From Zhihengliuella halotolerans (GTDB taxonomy: Bacteria; Actinomycetota; Actinomycetes; Actinomycetales; Micrococcaceae): a stretch of DNA of 64,000 bases. Shown piece after piece: positions 10,357 through 22,407 of the stretch. Positions within the stretch are counted from its first letter, which is position 1. Each line of letters starts with the position of its first letter. The position numbers were made by a program, and so were the translations under genes. The stretch spans positions 496,001 to 560,000 of the forward strand of contig NZ_SHLA01000001.1 in the NCBI RefSeq assembly GCF_004217565.1. Direction: 5' to 3'. The notes under the pieces are model-generated. The model did no database searches and had not been told where the DNA came from. It saw only the letters and a list, made by a program, of their open reading frames with translations.

Positions 10357-12462
10357 ATGGTCGACGGCCTGACAGCGTCGCCGCGCACGACCGCAGCCGA
10401 GCGGTCGAAAAACGTGGCGAAACCGGAGTTCCGCCCCGAGATTCAGGGGTTGCGGGCCTTCGCCGTGCTCATGGTCGTCCTTTACCACGTCTGGCTCGGC
10501 CGGGTCTCCGGCGGCGTGGACGTCTTTCTGCTTGTCTCCGCGTTCCTGCTGACCGCGTCCTTCACCTACAAGGTGGAGGCCGGCAAGCCGCTCAAGCTCA
10601 TCGGCTACTGGCTCAACCGCCTGCGCGGGCTGCTGCCGGCGGCGATCGTGGTCCTGCTCGCCGTCGTCGCCGCGACCGTCTCGCTCCTGCCGCGCACGCG
10701 CTGGGAGGAGGTCGCCACCCAGACCATCTCCTCGCTCTTCTACTACCAGAACTGGCAGCTGGCCTCCGACTCGGTGAACTACTACGCGGCCAGCCAGTCC
10801 GCCGCGAGTCCCCTGCAGCACTTCTGGTCCCTGTCGATCCAGGGCCAGGTGTTCGTGCTCTGGCCGATTGTCATCGCCGGTGCCGCGCTGCTCTGGCGCT
10901 CGCTCAAGCGCCGCCGCCCGGACCTCGGCTTCCGTCCCGTGCTCGCGGCGGTCTTCGGCGGCGTCTTCGTTCTCTCGCTCGCGTACTCCGTGTACGTCAC
11001 CTCGACCTTCCAGACCTGGGCCTACTTCGACACCGGCGCCCGCCTGTGGGAGTTCGCGCTGGGCTCGCTGCTCGTCGTCGCTCTGCCGTACGCCGAGCGC
11101 CTGCCCGTCGGGGTGCGCGTCGCGATGGGCTGGACCGGCATGGCGGCCATGCTCTCGTGCGGCCTCCTGCTGACCGTGCAGGGTTCGTTCCCCGGCTTCG
11201 TCGCCCTCTGGCCGACGCTCGCCGCCGGCCTTATCATCGGGGCCGGGCAGACCGGCAGCCGCTTCGGCGTTGACCGCCTGCTCTCGATCAAGCCGCTCGC
11301 GCGCCTGGGCGGCATCTCCTACGCGCTCTACCTGTGGCACTGGCCGATCCTGGTCATCTACCTCATCAACAGCGGCAACAAAACCGCGAACTGGCTCGAC
11401 GGCTCTGCCGTGATCGGCCTGTCGCTCGTCCTCGCCTGGGCGACCACCAAGGTCGTGGAGACGCCCCTGCACCAGTGGCGCTGGCCGACCGAGCGCCGCC
11501 GCCGCATGTCGCTCGTCGTCGCGGCGCTCATCGGCGTCGTGCTGATCCCGCTGGGCGGATGGCAGAACCGCGTCGACGCCTACGAGGCCGCCGCCGCGCA
11601 GCAGACCCCCTCCGACAACCCGGGCGCCGCGGCGCTCAACGCCGGCTACGAGCCCGAAATCGACCCGGCGGCGGCCGTGCTGCCGCTGTCGACCGCGCTC
11701 GATGACGAGTGGGCGAAGGCCGGCGGGGCGTGCATCGAGCAGTTCAAGCCCGAGGACGAGGGCATCGAGTACTGCCGTCAGTACGGGGATCCGGAGACGG
11801 CGGAGAAGTTCATCATCCTGCTGGGGGACTCCCACGCCCAGCATTGGACGACCGCCATGCAGCCGATCGCCGAGAAGAACAACTGGGCCTGGATCCTCAT
11901 CCACGAGCCCGGCTGCCGCTACGGCACGGTCGGGCCGGACCGCAACGACTCCTGCAACGACTTCATCGAGGCCGCGCCCGACTACATTCTCGCTCACGCC
12001 CCGGACGCCGTCTTCACCGTCGCGTCGATCACCGGCAAGTATCCGGACGGCGACCTGACCCCCGCCGACCAGGAAATCGTCGCGCCGGGCTACGTCGAGG
12101 GCGTGCTGCCCTTCGCCGAAGCCGGCATCCAGGTCGTCGGCCTGCGGGACACCCCGCGCTTCACCTACTCCGTGCCGGAGTGCGTGGACATGCGCGGGAC
12201 CGAGAACTGCTCGCTGCCGAAGGACTACGTGCTCGCGCCCGAGAATCCGCTCGACGAGCTCGCGCAGCAGGTTGACGAGGGCCAGTTGCCCCGCGAGCTG
12301 AGCTTCTTCGACCTCACCGACCGCTTCTGCCTCGACGACACGTGCCACGCGGTCATCGGCAACGTCATCACGATCCGCGACGAGGACCACGTCACGCGCA
12401 CCTACGCGCACACGCTGGCGCCGGTGTTCGAGGAGCGGTTCCGGGCGGCGCTCCGCTGGTGA
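10357..12462 (+). CDS. Membrane acyltransferase fused to SGNH domain (OafA/YrhL-like)
   Basis: 701 residues from the ATG at 10357, preferred over the ATG at 10330 because AGGAAGAG (10342-10349) lies 7 bases before it and nothing resembling a ribosome site precedes 10330. The N-terminal two thirds is an acyltransferase family 3 unit with about ten membrane segments, the active-site His in VLYHVWLG and a QHFWSLSIQGQ loop. The C-terminal third is an extracytoplasmic SGNH domain with LLGDSHAQHW (Ser) and DEDHVT (Asp/His). Fused enzymes of this kind O-acetylate wall or surface polysaccharides, passing the acyl group across the membrane. Target unknown. A possible -10 box TAAACT sits at 10282-10287. 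Confidence 0.85.
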   Translation: MVDGLTASPRTTAAERSKNVAKPEFRPEIQGLRAFAVLMVVLYHVWLGRVSGGVDVFLLVSAFLLTASFTYKVEAGKPLKLIGYWLNRLRGLLPAAIVVLLAVVAATVSLLPRTRWEEVATQTISSLFYYQNWQLASDSVNYYAASQSAASPLQHFWSLSIQGQVFVLWPIVIAGAALLWRSLKRRRPDLGFRPVLAAVFGGVFVLSLAYSVYVTSTFQTWAYFDTGARLWEFALGSLLVVALPYAERLPVGVRVAMGWTGMAAMLSCGLLLTVQGSFPGFVALWPTLAAGLIIGAGQTGSRFGVDRLLSIKPLARLGGISYALYLWHWPILVIYLINSGNKTANWLDGSAVIGLSLVLAWATTKVVETPLHQWRWPTERRRRMSLVVAALIGVVLIPLGGWQNRVDAYEAAAAQQTPSDNPGAAALNAGYEPEIDPAAAVLPLSTALDDEWAKAGGACIEQFKPEDEGIEYCRQYGDPETAEKFIILLGDSHAQHWTTAMQPIAEKNNWAWILIHEPGCRYGTVGPDRNDSCNDFIEAAPDYILAHAPDAVFTVASITGKYPDGDLTPADQEIVAPGYVEGVLPFAEAGIQVVGLRDTPRFTYSVPECVDMRGTENCSLPKDYVLAPENPLDELAQQVDEGQLPRELSFFDLTDRFCLDDTCHAVIGNVITIRDEDHVTRTYAHTLAPVFEERFRAALRW

Positions 12463-12507
12463 GGCCGCGTGTGCGGACGCGGAATGCGAGCAGGCCCGTT
12501 CGCGTTC

Positions 12508-14058
<1,551 letters not shown>

Positions 14059-14064
14059 ACGTGT

Positions 14065-14114
14065 CGACGAAGCCCTCCGCCGCGGTGAACGTGCCGCGCC
14101 GGAGGGCTTCGTCG
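14065..14114 (+). terminator. Hairpin after guaB
   Basis: A perfect 15-base stem, CGACGAAGCCCTCCG (14065-14079) with CGGAGGGCTTCGTCG (14100-14114), and a 20-base loop, without a T-run. Confidence 0.65.
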
Positions 14115-14127
14115 CGCCCGGGGGCCG

Positions 14128-14133
14128 TAGGCT
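14128..14133 (+). promoter_or_regulatory. -10 box TAGGCT, leaderless start
   Basis: TAGGCT ends 6 bases before the ATG at 14140, so transcription should begin at or next to the start codon. No ribosome site is present. Confidence 0.55.
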
Positions 14134-14139
14134 GAGGCC

Positions 14140-14631
14140 ATGCTTTCCGAAACGCTGACCCTGCCCGACGGCGGGATGCTCGCGCTGCGCCGGGCGAGGG
14201 CCGACGATGTGTCCGCGATCGTCGCCCTCCTCGCGGACGACCAGCTCGGCGCCGCGCGCGACGGCGTCGACGGGCCCGACGGCGCCGGGCCGTACCTGCG
14301 CGCCTTCGCCGAGATCGACGCCGACCCCTCCCACGCGCTCGTCGTCGTCGAGGACGCGGGCGCCGTCGTCGCGACCCTGCAGTTGAGCATCCTGCCGGGG
14401 CTGGCCCGGCGCGGTGCGAAGCGCGGCCAGGTCGAGGCCGTGCGCGTCGGGCGGACCCACCGCGGGCGCGGCCTCGGGACCGCGATGCTGCGCTGGGTCA
14501 TCGCCGAGGCGGAACGCCGCGGCTGCGCGCTGCTGCAGCTCACGTCCGACAAGTCCCGGACGGACGCGCACCGCTTCTACACCGGGCTCGGCTTCGCGGC
14601 CTCGCACGACGGGTTCAAGCTCATCCTCTGA
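14140..14631 (+). CDS. GNAT family N-acetyltransferase
   Basis: 163 residues of one GNAT fold. The acetyl-CoA loop is RTHRGRGLGTAML, preceded by strand EAVRVG and followed by the C-terminal QLTSDKSRTDAHRFYTGLGF motif common in this family. It moves an acetyl group from acetyl-CoA to an unidentified amine. The start is set by the -10 box six bases upstream and by the domain beginning near residue 10. It stands between guaB and the BtrH-like gene, with no clue to substrate from either. Confidence 0.82.
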   Translation: MLSETLTLPDGGMLALRRARADDVSAIVALLADDQLGAARDGVDGPDGAGPYLRAFAEIDADPSHALVVVEDAGAVVATLQLSILPGLARRGAKRGQVEAVRVGRTHRGRGLGTAMLRWVIAEAERRGCALLQLTSDKSRTDAHRFYTGLGFAASHDGFKLIL

Positions 14632-14743
14632 CCCGCCCCCGGTACCTGCGGACGGCGCGGCCTGCGTACAATGCAGTGCGCCCGGCCCGCGATCGCCGGG
14701 CCCGCACCCCACCCGCAGCACCGACCAGAAGGACGCCACTTCA

Positions 14744-16006
14744 GTGCCCCAGCCGAAACAGCTCAAGAAGCTCGCCCGCGAGCGCATGGCCCGCACGGGG
14801 GAGACGTACACGCAGGCCCGCAAGGCCGTCCTCGCCGGCGCTCCGGCCCCCGGCGCGCGCCGCCCGACCGCGCCCGCCGCGGCCCAGCCGCACGACGACG
14901 GCGCGGACCTTCCCGAGTACCCTGCGCCGGAGGGCGTGGTGCAGTACGACGCCGGGCTGTGGCAGCGGGTGCTCACGCAGGCCGGCGTCACCGACCCGCG
15001 CACGTCCGCACCGCTCAGCGAGGCGCTGCTCGCCGGGCTCGCCGGCGGCATCGGCTTCATGGTCTTCACGTTCGAGTACGCCTCGGGCACGACGGCGACC
15101 GTCGTCACCCGCGCCCACCCCGAGCCCTACATCGAGAACCTTCTGGAGCGCGTCGGGGTGCCGGTGCGGCAGGTGCACACCTCGAGCTCGAAGGCGGCCC
15201 AGACTCACCTCGACGAGGGGCTGGACGCCGGCCGCGCCGTCGTCGTGCGCGTGACCGAGACCGTGCTGCCGTGGGTCGATTCCGACGTGCCGGACACCGA
15301 CGCCGAGTCCGTCGATCTGGCCGTGCTCGGCGAGGACGAGGACGGCAAGTACCTCATCGATGACGGCTCGGGCGCGCTGCGGGTGCTGCGCCCCGGGCAG
15401 CTCTCGGCCGCGCGCTCGCGCCGGAAGAAGGACAAGAACTGGCAGGCGTGGGTGCCCGAATCCGTGCAGCCGCGCGAGGTCGAGCTCGTCGCGGCCATCG
15501 CCGCCGCCGTGCGCGAGACCTCCGCGCGCCTGCTGGGGGAGAGCGAGCTGGCGGGCATTCCCGCGCATTTCGCCAAGAACTTCGGCGTCGCCGGGATGCG
15601 CACGTGGGCCTCGAAGCTCACCGGGACCGGCGCGCGCGACTGGCCGGCGCTGTTTGGCGACGCCGACCGGCTCGAGACGGCGCTGGAGATGATCTCCGGG
15701 TTCTTCGACGGCGGCCGCTACAGCGGCGCCGGCGGGCTGCGCGGGCTCTACGCGCGGTTCCTGGAGGAGGCCGCCGAGCGCGACGGGCTGGGCCCGCTGG
15801 GCGCGGCGGCGGGCGCGTACCGCGACCTCGCCGCGGACTGGGACGAGCTGATCGCGCTGCTGCGCCCCGAGGCCGCGCGCGAGAAGCGGTTCGCCGCCAC
15901 GGGCGACTACCTGGCGGAGCTGGCGGGCCGGGTCGAGGCCCTGGCCGACGCCGAGCAGGCCGCGGCCGAGGCACTGCGTGACGCCGCGGCGGCCTTGGAC
16001 GTCTAG
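14744..16006 (+). CDS. BtrH-like / DUF4872 protein
   Basis: 420 residues from the GTG at 14744 (AGAAGGA about ten bases upstream). A basic, partly disordered N-terminus (1-60, rich in Ala/Pro) leads to a BtrH N-terminal-like papain-fold region (LAGGIGFMVFTFEY, residues near 100) and a helical DUF4872-like C-terminal half. In butirosin synthesis BtrH transfers an acyl chain from carrier protein to sugar, but most bacterial relatives have no known role and this copy has no biosynthetic neighbours. The C-terminus is very Ala/Glu-rich. Family assignment is moderately sure; function open. Confidence 0.6.
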   Translation: MPQPKQLKKLARERMARTGETYTQARKAVLAGAPAPGARRPTAPAAAQPHDDGADLPEYPAPEGVVQYDAGLWQRVLTQAGVTDPRTSAPLSEALLAGLAGGIGFMVFTFEYASGTTATVVTRAHPEPYIENLLERVGVPVRQVHTSSSKAAQTHLDEGLDAGRAVVVRVTETVLPWVDSDVPDTDAESVDLAVLGEDEDGKYLIDDGSGALRVLRPGQLSAARSRRKKDKNWQAWVPESVQPREVELVAAIAAAVRETSARLLGESELAGIPAHFAKNFGVAGMRTWASKLTGTGARDWPALFGDADRLETALEMISGFFDGGRYSGAGGLRGLYARFLEEAAERDGLGPLGAAAGAYRDLAADWDELIALLRPEAAREKRFAATGDYLAELAGRVEALADAEQAAAEALRDAAAALDV

Positions 16007-16035
16007 GGTTCGGCCCGCTCGCGAGGGCGCGCTGA

Positions 16036-16041
16036 TAGGCT
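16036..16041 (+). promoter_or_regulatory. -10 box TAGGCT of guaB3, leaderless start
   Basis: TAGGCT ends 6 bases before the GTG at 16048 and 9 before the ATG at 16051. The spacing seen at other genes here favours the GTG. Confidence 0.5.
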
Positions 16042-16047
16042 GGTGCG

Positions 16048-17193
16048 GTGATGAACGAGATTGAAATCGGCCGCGGCAAGCGCGGTGCACGGGCCTATTC
16101 GCTCGACGATGTGGCCATCGTCCCGAACCGCCGGACCCGCGACCCGCAGGACGTCTCCGTGGCGTGGCAGATCGACGCGTTCCAGTTCGAGGCGCCGATC
16201 ATCGGCGCTCCGATGGACTCCGTGATGAGCCCGGCGACGGCGATCGCCCTCGGCCGGCTCGGCGGGCTCGGCGTCCTGAACCTCGAGGGGTTGTGGACCC
16301 GGTACGAGCAGCCGGAGAAGGTGCTCGAGGAGATCACCTCGCTTGAGGCCGATGCGTCGAACGCGTTCAACCCCGCCGTGACCCGACGCATGCAGGAGAT
16401 CTACTCCGCGCCGATCCAGCCCGAGCTGATCACCGCGCGCCTCGAGGAGGTGCGCGAGGCCGGCGTCGTCGTCGCCGCGTCCCTGACCCCGCAGCGGACG
16501 CAGGAGTTCTACCGCACGGTCGTCGACGCCGGCGTCGACATCTTCGTCATCCGCGGCACCACGGTCTCCGCCGAGCACGTCTCGCAGAACCAGGAGCCGC
16601 TGAACCTCAAGCAGTTCATCTACGAGCTCGACGTGCCCGTCATCGTCGGCGGCGCGGCCGGCTACACTCCGGCCCTGCACCTCATGCGCACGGGCGCCGC
16701 GGGCGTGCTCGTCGGCTTCGGCGGCGGCGCCACCGGCACCACCCGCCGCGCGCTCGGCATTCACGCACCGCTCGCCACGGCCATCTCCGACGTCGCCGCC
16801 GCACGCCGCGACTACATCGAGGAGTCCGGCGGCCGCTACGTGCATGTCATCGCCGACGGAGGCCTCGGCCACAGCGGCAACATCGTCAAGGCCCTCGCGA
16901 TGGGAGCGGACGCCGTCATGCTCGGCACCTCCCTCGCCCGGGCCACGGAGGCTCCCGGCGCCGGCTGGCACTGGGGCCTGGAAGCGTCCCACCCCGACAG
17001 CCCCCGCGGCGACCGGGTCAAGGTGGGCACCGTCGGTCCGCTCGAGGAGATCCTCTACGGGCCGTCGCATCACACGGATGGAACATCCAACATCATCGGC
17101 GCGCTGCGCCGCTCGATGGCGACCACCGGCTACTCCGATGTGAAGGAGTTCCAGCGGGTGGACGTCGTCGTGTCCCCCTACCAGGCGAAGTAG
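16048..17193 (+). CDS. guaB3: GuaB3-family IMP dehydrogenase-related protein
   Basis: 381 residues, no CBS domains, a bare IMPDH/GMP reductase-type TIM barrel opening with NEIEIGRGKRG. The loop that holds the catalytic Cys in IMP dehydrogenase is GFGGGATGTTR here, so the nucleophile is missing, while the phosphate-binding ADGGLGHSGNI and the MLGTSLARA segment remain. This is the usual actinobacterial GuaB3 pattern; some relatives act on GMP or related purines, so IMP oxidation should not be assumed. Start could be GTG 16048 or ATG 16051; the promoter spacing supports the former. The gene lies just before glpD, as in other Micrococcaceae. Confidence 0.88.
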   Translation: MMNEIEIGRGKRGARAYSLDDVAIVPNRRTRDPQDVSVAWQIDAFQFEAPIIGAPMDSVMSPATAIALGRLGGLGVLNLEGLWTRYEQPEKVLEEITSLEADASNAFNPAVTRRMQEIYSAPIQPELITARLEEVREAGVVVAASLTPQRTQEFYRTVVDAGVDIFVIRGTTVSAEHVSQNQEPLNLKQFIYELDVPVIVGGAAGYTPALHLMRTGAAGVLVGFGGGATGTTRRALGIHAPLATAISDVAAARRDYIEESGGRYVHVIADGGLGHSGNIVKALAMGADAVMLGTSLARATEAPGAGWHWGLEASHPDSPRGDRVKVGTVGPLEEILYGPSHHTDGTSNIIGALRRSMATTGYSDVKEFQRVDVVVSPYQAK

Positions 17194-17198
17194 AGACC

Positions 17199-18968
17199 AT
17201 GACATCGACTCGGGCAGAGAACTCAACGGCAGGACACTCCGGACACGGACAACTGGGGCCGGAGAGCCGGTCCGAGTCGATCGAGGCGCTCAAGGCCACG
17301 AGTGAGCCCGGGGCCGAGCTCGACGTGCTGATCGTCGGCGGCGGCATCGTCGGCGCCGGCAGCGCGCTCGACGCCGTGACCCGCGGCCTGCGCGTCGGCA
17401 TCGTCGAGGCCCGGGACTGGGCCTCCGGCACGTCCTCGCGCTCCTCGAAGCTCATCCACGGCGGCCTGCGCTACCTGGAGATGCTCGACTTCGGCCTCGT
17501 GCACGAGGCGCTGCAGGAGCGCGGGTTGCTGCTCGACCGCATCGCCCCGCACCTGGTCAAACCCGTGCCGTTCCTGTTCCCGCTGACCAAGCGCTTCTTC
17601 GAGCGCCCGTTCGTCGGCGCCGGCATCGCCCTCTACGACGGGCTCGCGATGGCCTCGGGCCGCAGCCGCGGCGTGCCGTTGCACCGCCACTTCTCGCGGC
17701 GCGGGACCCTGCGCGCCGCCCCGAGCCTCAAGGACGACGCGTTCGTCGGGTCGATCCGCTACTACGACGCGCAGGTCGACGACGCCCGCCTCGTCGTCGA
17801 CGTCGTCCGCACGGCCGCCAAGTACGGGGCGCAGGCCGCGAATCGGGTCAAGGTCGTCGACTTCCTGCGCGAGGGCGAGCGCGTCGTCGGGGCGCGGCTC
17901 GAGGACCAGGAGACCGGCGAGCTGTTCGAGGCCCGCGCGAAGCAGGTCATCAACGCGACCGGCGTCTGGACCGACGAGACCCAGGACCTCGTCACCGACC
18001 GGGGGCAGCTCAAGGTGCGCGCGTCCAAGGGCATCCACCTCGTCGTCCCGCGCGACCGCTTCCAGTCGACCGTGGGGCTCATCCTGCGCACGGAGAAGTC
18101 GGTGCTGTTCGTCATCCCGTGGGGCCGGCACTGGATCATCGGCACCACCGACACCGATTGGAAGCTCGACAAGGCCCACCCGGCCGCCTCGAGCAAGGAC
18201 ATCGACTACGTCCTGAACCACGTGAACAAGATCCTCAAGCGCCCGCTGACCCGCGAGGACGTCGAGGGCGTCTACGCAGGGCTGCGCCCGCTGCTGGCGG
18301 GGGAGAACGACTCCACCGCGAAGCTCTCGCGCGAGCACGTGGTCGCGCACCCCGTCCCCGGGCTCGTCGTCGTCGCCGGCGGCAAGTACACGACCTACCG
18401 GGTCATGGCGAAGGACGCGGTCGACGAGGCCGTGCGCAGCCTCGACGCTTCGGCACCCGAGTCCTGCACCGACACGATCCCGCTGCTCGGCGCGGAGGGG
18501 TACAAAGCCGCCTGGAACAGTCGGAACCGGCTGGCCCGCTGGTCCGGAGTGCACGTCGCCCGTGTCGAGCACCTCCTCTCCCGCTACGGGTCGCTGACGC
18601 GCGACGTGCTCGAGCTGATCCGCGCGGACGAGACCCTCGGCGAGCCGCTGCCCGGCGCCGACGACTACCTCGGCGCGGAGGTCGTGTACGCGACGACGCA
18701 CGAGGGCGCCCGGCACATCCACGATGTCCTGACGCGCCGCACCCGCATCTCCATCGAGGCCTGGGACCGCGGAGTCTCTGCGGCCCCGGTCGTCGCCGAG
18801 CTCATGGCCCCGCTGCTCGGCTGGTCGCCCGCGCAGATCGAGCGCGAGGTCAAGCACTACCTCGCCCGTGTCGAGGCCGAGCGCGAGAGCCAGGAGCAGC
18901 CGGACGACGTCTCGGCGGACAACGCCCGCATGAACGTGGAGGACATCGTCCCGGTCCGCGAGGACTGA
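17199..18968 (+). CDS. glpD: Glycerol-3-phosphate dehydrogenase (aerobic, FAD)
   Basis: 589 residues. Oxidises sn-glycerol 3-phosphate to dihydroxyacetone phosphate at the membrane and feeds electrons to quinones. FAD-binding Rossmann motif VGGGIVGAG sits near residue 50, followed by TSSRSSKLIHGGLRYL, the second FAD/substrate signature. VVAGGKYTTYR near residue 400 belongs to the DAO fold and an alpha-helical C-terminal DAO_C domain follows. The first 45 residues are a polar extension. Only five bases separate it from guaB3, so the two are probably co-transcribed. Confidence 0.94.
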   Translation: MTSTRAENSTAGHSGHGQLGPESRSESIEALKATSEPGAELDVLIVGGGIVGAGSALDAVTRGLRVGIVEARDWASGTSSRSSKLIHGGLRYLEMLDFGLVHEALQERGLLLDRIAPHLVKPVPFLFPLTKRFFERPFVGAGIALYDGLAMASGRSRGVPLHRHFSRRGTLRAAPSLKDDAFVGSIRYYDAQVDDARLVVDVVRTAAKYGAQAANRVKVVDFLREGERVVGARLEDQETGELFEARAKQVINATGVWTDETQDLVTDRGQLKVRASKGIHLVVPRDRFQSTVGLILRTEKSVLFVIPWGRHWIIGTTDTDWKLDKAHPAASSKDIDYVLNHVNKILKRPLTREDVEGVYAGLRPLLAGENDSTAKLSREHVVAHPVPGLVVVAGGKYTTYRVMAKDAVDEAVRSLDASAPESCTDTIPLLGAEGYKAAWNSRNRLARWSGVHVARVEHLLSRYGSLTRDVLELIRADETLGEPLPGADDYLGAEVVYATTHEGARHIHDVLTRRTRISIEAWDRGVSAAPVVAELMAPLLGWSPAQIEREVKHYLARVEAERESQEQPDDVSADNARMNVEDIVPVRED

Positions 18969-19019
18969 CTCACTCCCGGCCTGCACGGCGAGGAGGCCGG
19001 ATTCCGCGGCCGGCCTGGC

Positions 19020-19181
19020 GTGATCTTCGCCATGTTCTCCCTCGTCGCCGTCGTGCTTTTCCTGAGGGAATACACGGGAGGTGAAGCGTTCGCCTACGGC
19101 CTCCTCGGAGGGGCCTCGGCGGCGATCGGGCGCTGGGTCGTCCGGCCCGAGGCACCCGTTCCGGTGGCCGCCGCAGGGTAG
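19020..19181 (+). CDS. Putative small membrane protein
   Basis: 53 residues from GTG 19020 (ATG 19032 is an alternative). One hydrophobic segment (VIFAMFSLVAVVLFL), a GG-containing stretch with a second weak hydrophobic run (FAYGLLGGASAAIG), and a Pro/Ala tail. Nearly every third position is G or C, as in neighbouring true genes, which argues for coding. It lies in the same frame after the glpD stop and has no clear ribosome site, so the start is uncertain. No family recognised. Confidence 0.4.
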   Translation: MIFAMFSLVAVVLFLREYTGGEAFAYGLLGGASAAIGRWVVRPEAPVPVAAAG

Positions 19182-19210
19182 CCCGTTAGCTCTTCTACAA
19201 GGCATCGAAG

Positions 19211-19216
19211 TAGGCT
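19211..19216 (+). promoter_or_regulatory. -10 box TAGGCT of the SURF1 gene, leaderless start
   Basis: TAGGCT ends 6 bases before the GTG at 19223, with no ribosome site between. Confidence 0.5.
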
Positions 19217-19222
19217 GGGACG

Positions 19223-20575
19223 GTGTTGAAAACCGCCCTGAAGCCCAAATGGCTGCTGGCCCTGCTCCTGGCCTTACTGCTCTCCGGAGGGTTCGTCCTG
19301 CTGAGCCAATGGCAGTTCGGCCGCGCCAAGACGGCGCCGCCGCCGCCGGCCTCGGTGACGGAGAATCCGGTCGAACTGACGAGCCACTTCGGCCCGTATC
19401 GCCCCATGATGGCCGGCGATGCCGACCAGATCGTCGCGGCCACCGGCAGCTTCCTGCCGGACTCCCAGCTTCTGGTCTCCGGGCGATTGCAGAACGACGC
19501 CGACGGCACTCCGGACGAGGGCTACTGGGTCGTCGCCGGGCTCGTCCTCGACGATCCCCTCCCGGAAGGGGAGGAAGCGCCCGACGGGTCTGCGGCCGCA
19601 GCAGGCGGCGACGTCGTCATCCCCGTCGTGCGCGGCTGGCAGCCAGACACCAGCGCAGCGGCCGCGCCGCCGTCGTCCACCGTGACGGTCACCGGGAGGC
19701 TGCTGCCGACCGAGTCCCCGCAGGCGGGGGACCACCGCGACGGCGTCGTCGACGCACTCTCGGTCGCCGAGCTGATCAACCTGTGGGACGTCGACTCGTA
19801 CAGCGGGTTCGTCGTCGCGTTCGAGACGGAGACGGCCGCGGGCGCCGACGCCTCGGCGACGGACCTGGAACCGGTGTGGGTCGGTCCGCAACCACCCGAG
19901 TCGCAGACCAACTGGCTGAACATCTTCTACGGGCTCGAGTGGGCGCTCTTCGCGGGCTTCGCGTTCTTCCTCTGGACCCGGCTCGTCGTCGACGACTACC
20001 GCCGCGACGCCCGCGCCGCCGCACTGAACCGCACCCCGAACCACCGACCGGAAGGCGAGACCGTGTCCGAAACCCCGACGCCCCCGTCAGGACAGACCCC
20101 CGAGCACGGCACGAGCGAGTCGGTGACCAGCCTGACGGGCCGCCGGCTCGGTGGAACGCACGCCCAGATCCGCAATGCCGCCGGCTGGTTCAAGGTCGCC
20201 GCGTACATCACCGGCGTGTTCCTGCTGCTGCTCGTGGTCGAGATGACCGCCAAGTACGGCTTCGGCGTCGAACTCGTCGCCGGCGGGACGCTCTTCGACG
20301 GTTCGAGCAACGCGCTCGGCTTCGTGCCCGTGGACGGCTACACGGGCGGCTTCAACATCACACTGGCGATCCAGATCGCGCACGGCTGGATGTACGTCCT
20401 CTACCTCTTGTGTGATTTCCGCCTCTGGATGCTGATGCGCTGGAAGTTCACGCGGCTGCTGTTCATCGCCCTCGGCGGCGTCGTGCCATTCCTGTCGTTC
20501 TACGTGGAGGCCAAGATCCACGCGGAGGTGCAACAGGAGATCGAATCCAACCCGGCAGCCGTCCAGCGGTACTAG
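19223..20575 (+). CDS. SURF1 assembly factor fused in frame to DUF3817 membrane protein
   Basis: 450 residues. Residues 1-270 are SURF1-like: an N-terminal membrane helix, a soluble loop outside the membrane with an Ala-rich insert near residue 125, and a second helix ([14 protein letters not shown]). SURF1 helps assemble haem-copper cytochrome oxidase. After a Pro-rich linker (about 270-305) the rest is DUF3817: three membrane helices with [25 protein letters not shown] and a VPFLSFY segment. In related genomes I recall these as two genes. A GTG at 20063 (codon 281, MSETPT-like start) has GGAAGGCGAG upstream, so a free 170-residue DUF3817 protein may also be made. Confidence 0.8.
   Translation: MLKTALKPKWLLALLLALLLSGGFVLLSQWQFGRAKTAPPPPASVTENPVELTSHFGPYRPMMAGDADQIVAATGSFLPDSQLLVSGRLQNDADGTPDEGYWVVAGLVLDDPLPEGEEAPDGSAAAAGGDVVIPVVRGWQPDTSAAAAPPSSTVTVTGRLLPTESPQAGDHRDGVVDALSVAELINLWDVDSYSGFVVAFETETAAGADASATDLEPVWVGPQPPESQTNWLNIFYGLEWALFAGFAFFLWTRLVVDDYRRDARAAALNRTPNHRPEGETVSETPTPPSGQTPEHGTSESVTSLTGRRLGGTHAQIRNAAGWFKVAAYITGVFLLLLVVEMTAKYGFGVELVAGGTLFDGSSNALGFVPVDGYTGGFNITLAIQIAHGWMYVLYLLCDFRLWMLMRWKFTRLLFIALGGVVPFLSFYVEAKIHAEVQQEIESNPAAVQRY
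20050..20065 (+). promoter_or_regulatory. Possible internal translation start for DUF3817
   Basis: GGAAGGCGAG precedes an in-frame GTG (20063-20065) inside the fused gene. The protein from here would begin like free-standing DUF3817 proteins. Confidence 0.4.
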
Positions 20576-20612
20576 GCGCGCAACAGCGGACCGGAAGTGC
20601 GGGCGCGTCGAC

Positions 20613-20618
20613 TAAAGT
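20613..20618 (+). promoter_or_regulatory. -10 box TAAAGT of guaA, leaderless start
   Basis: TAAAGT ends 7 bases before the GTG at 20626. This decides for 20626 over the in-frame GTG at 20617, which lies inside the box. Confidence 0.55.
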
Positions 20619-20625
20619 GGATGCC

Positions 20626-22212
<1,587 letters not shown>

Positions 22213-22225
22213 ACCCCCGCGAGGA

Positions 22226-22274
22226 CCCCGCCTCCCGGCCCCGGCGCACGCGCCCGGCCGGGAGGCGGGGTTTT
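22226..22274 (+). terminator. Intrinsic terminator after guaA
   Basis: A perfect 15-base stem, CCCCGCCTCCCGGCC (22226-22240) with its complement at 22256-22270, and a 15-base loop, then TTTT. Confidence 0.88.
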
Positions 22275-22407
22275 CCCGTCTCTGCGGCGAAGCAGCCCGC
22301 GCTCAGGCGTGTTTCGGTCGCCCGAACCGGAGGGTTTCTGACGTAGTTTAGAAGGGCCGTCGGTCTCCTTCGACGGCGGCGAGGCAAGCGATGGAAGGCG
22401 GTATCCG

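Noticed and set aside
17223-19205. 660-codon minus-strand frame
   Set aside because: It is the antisense of glpD with no recognisable motif.
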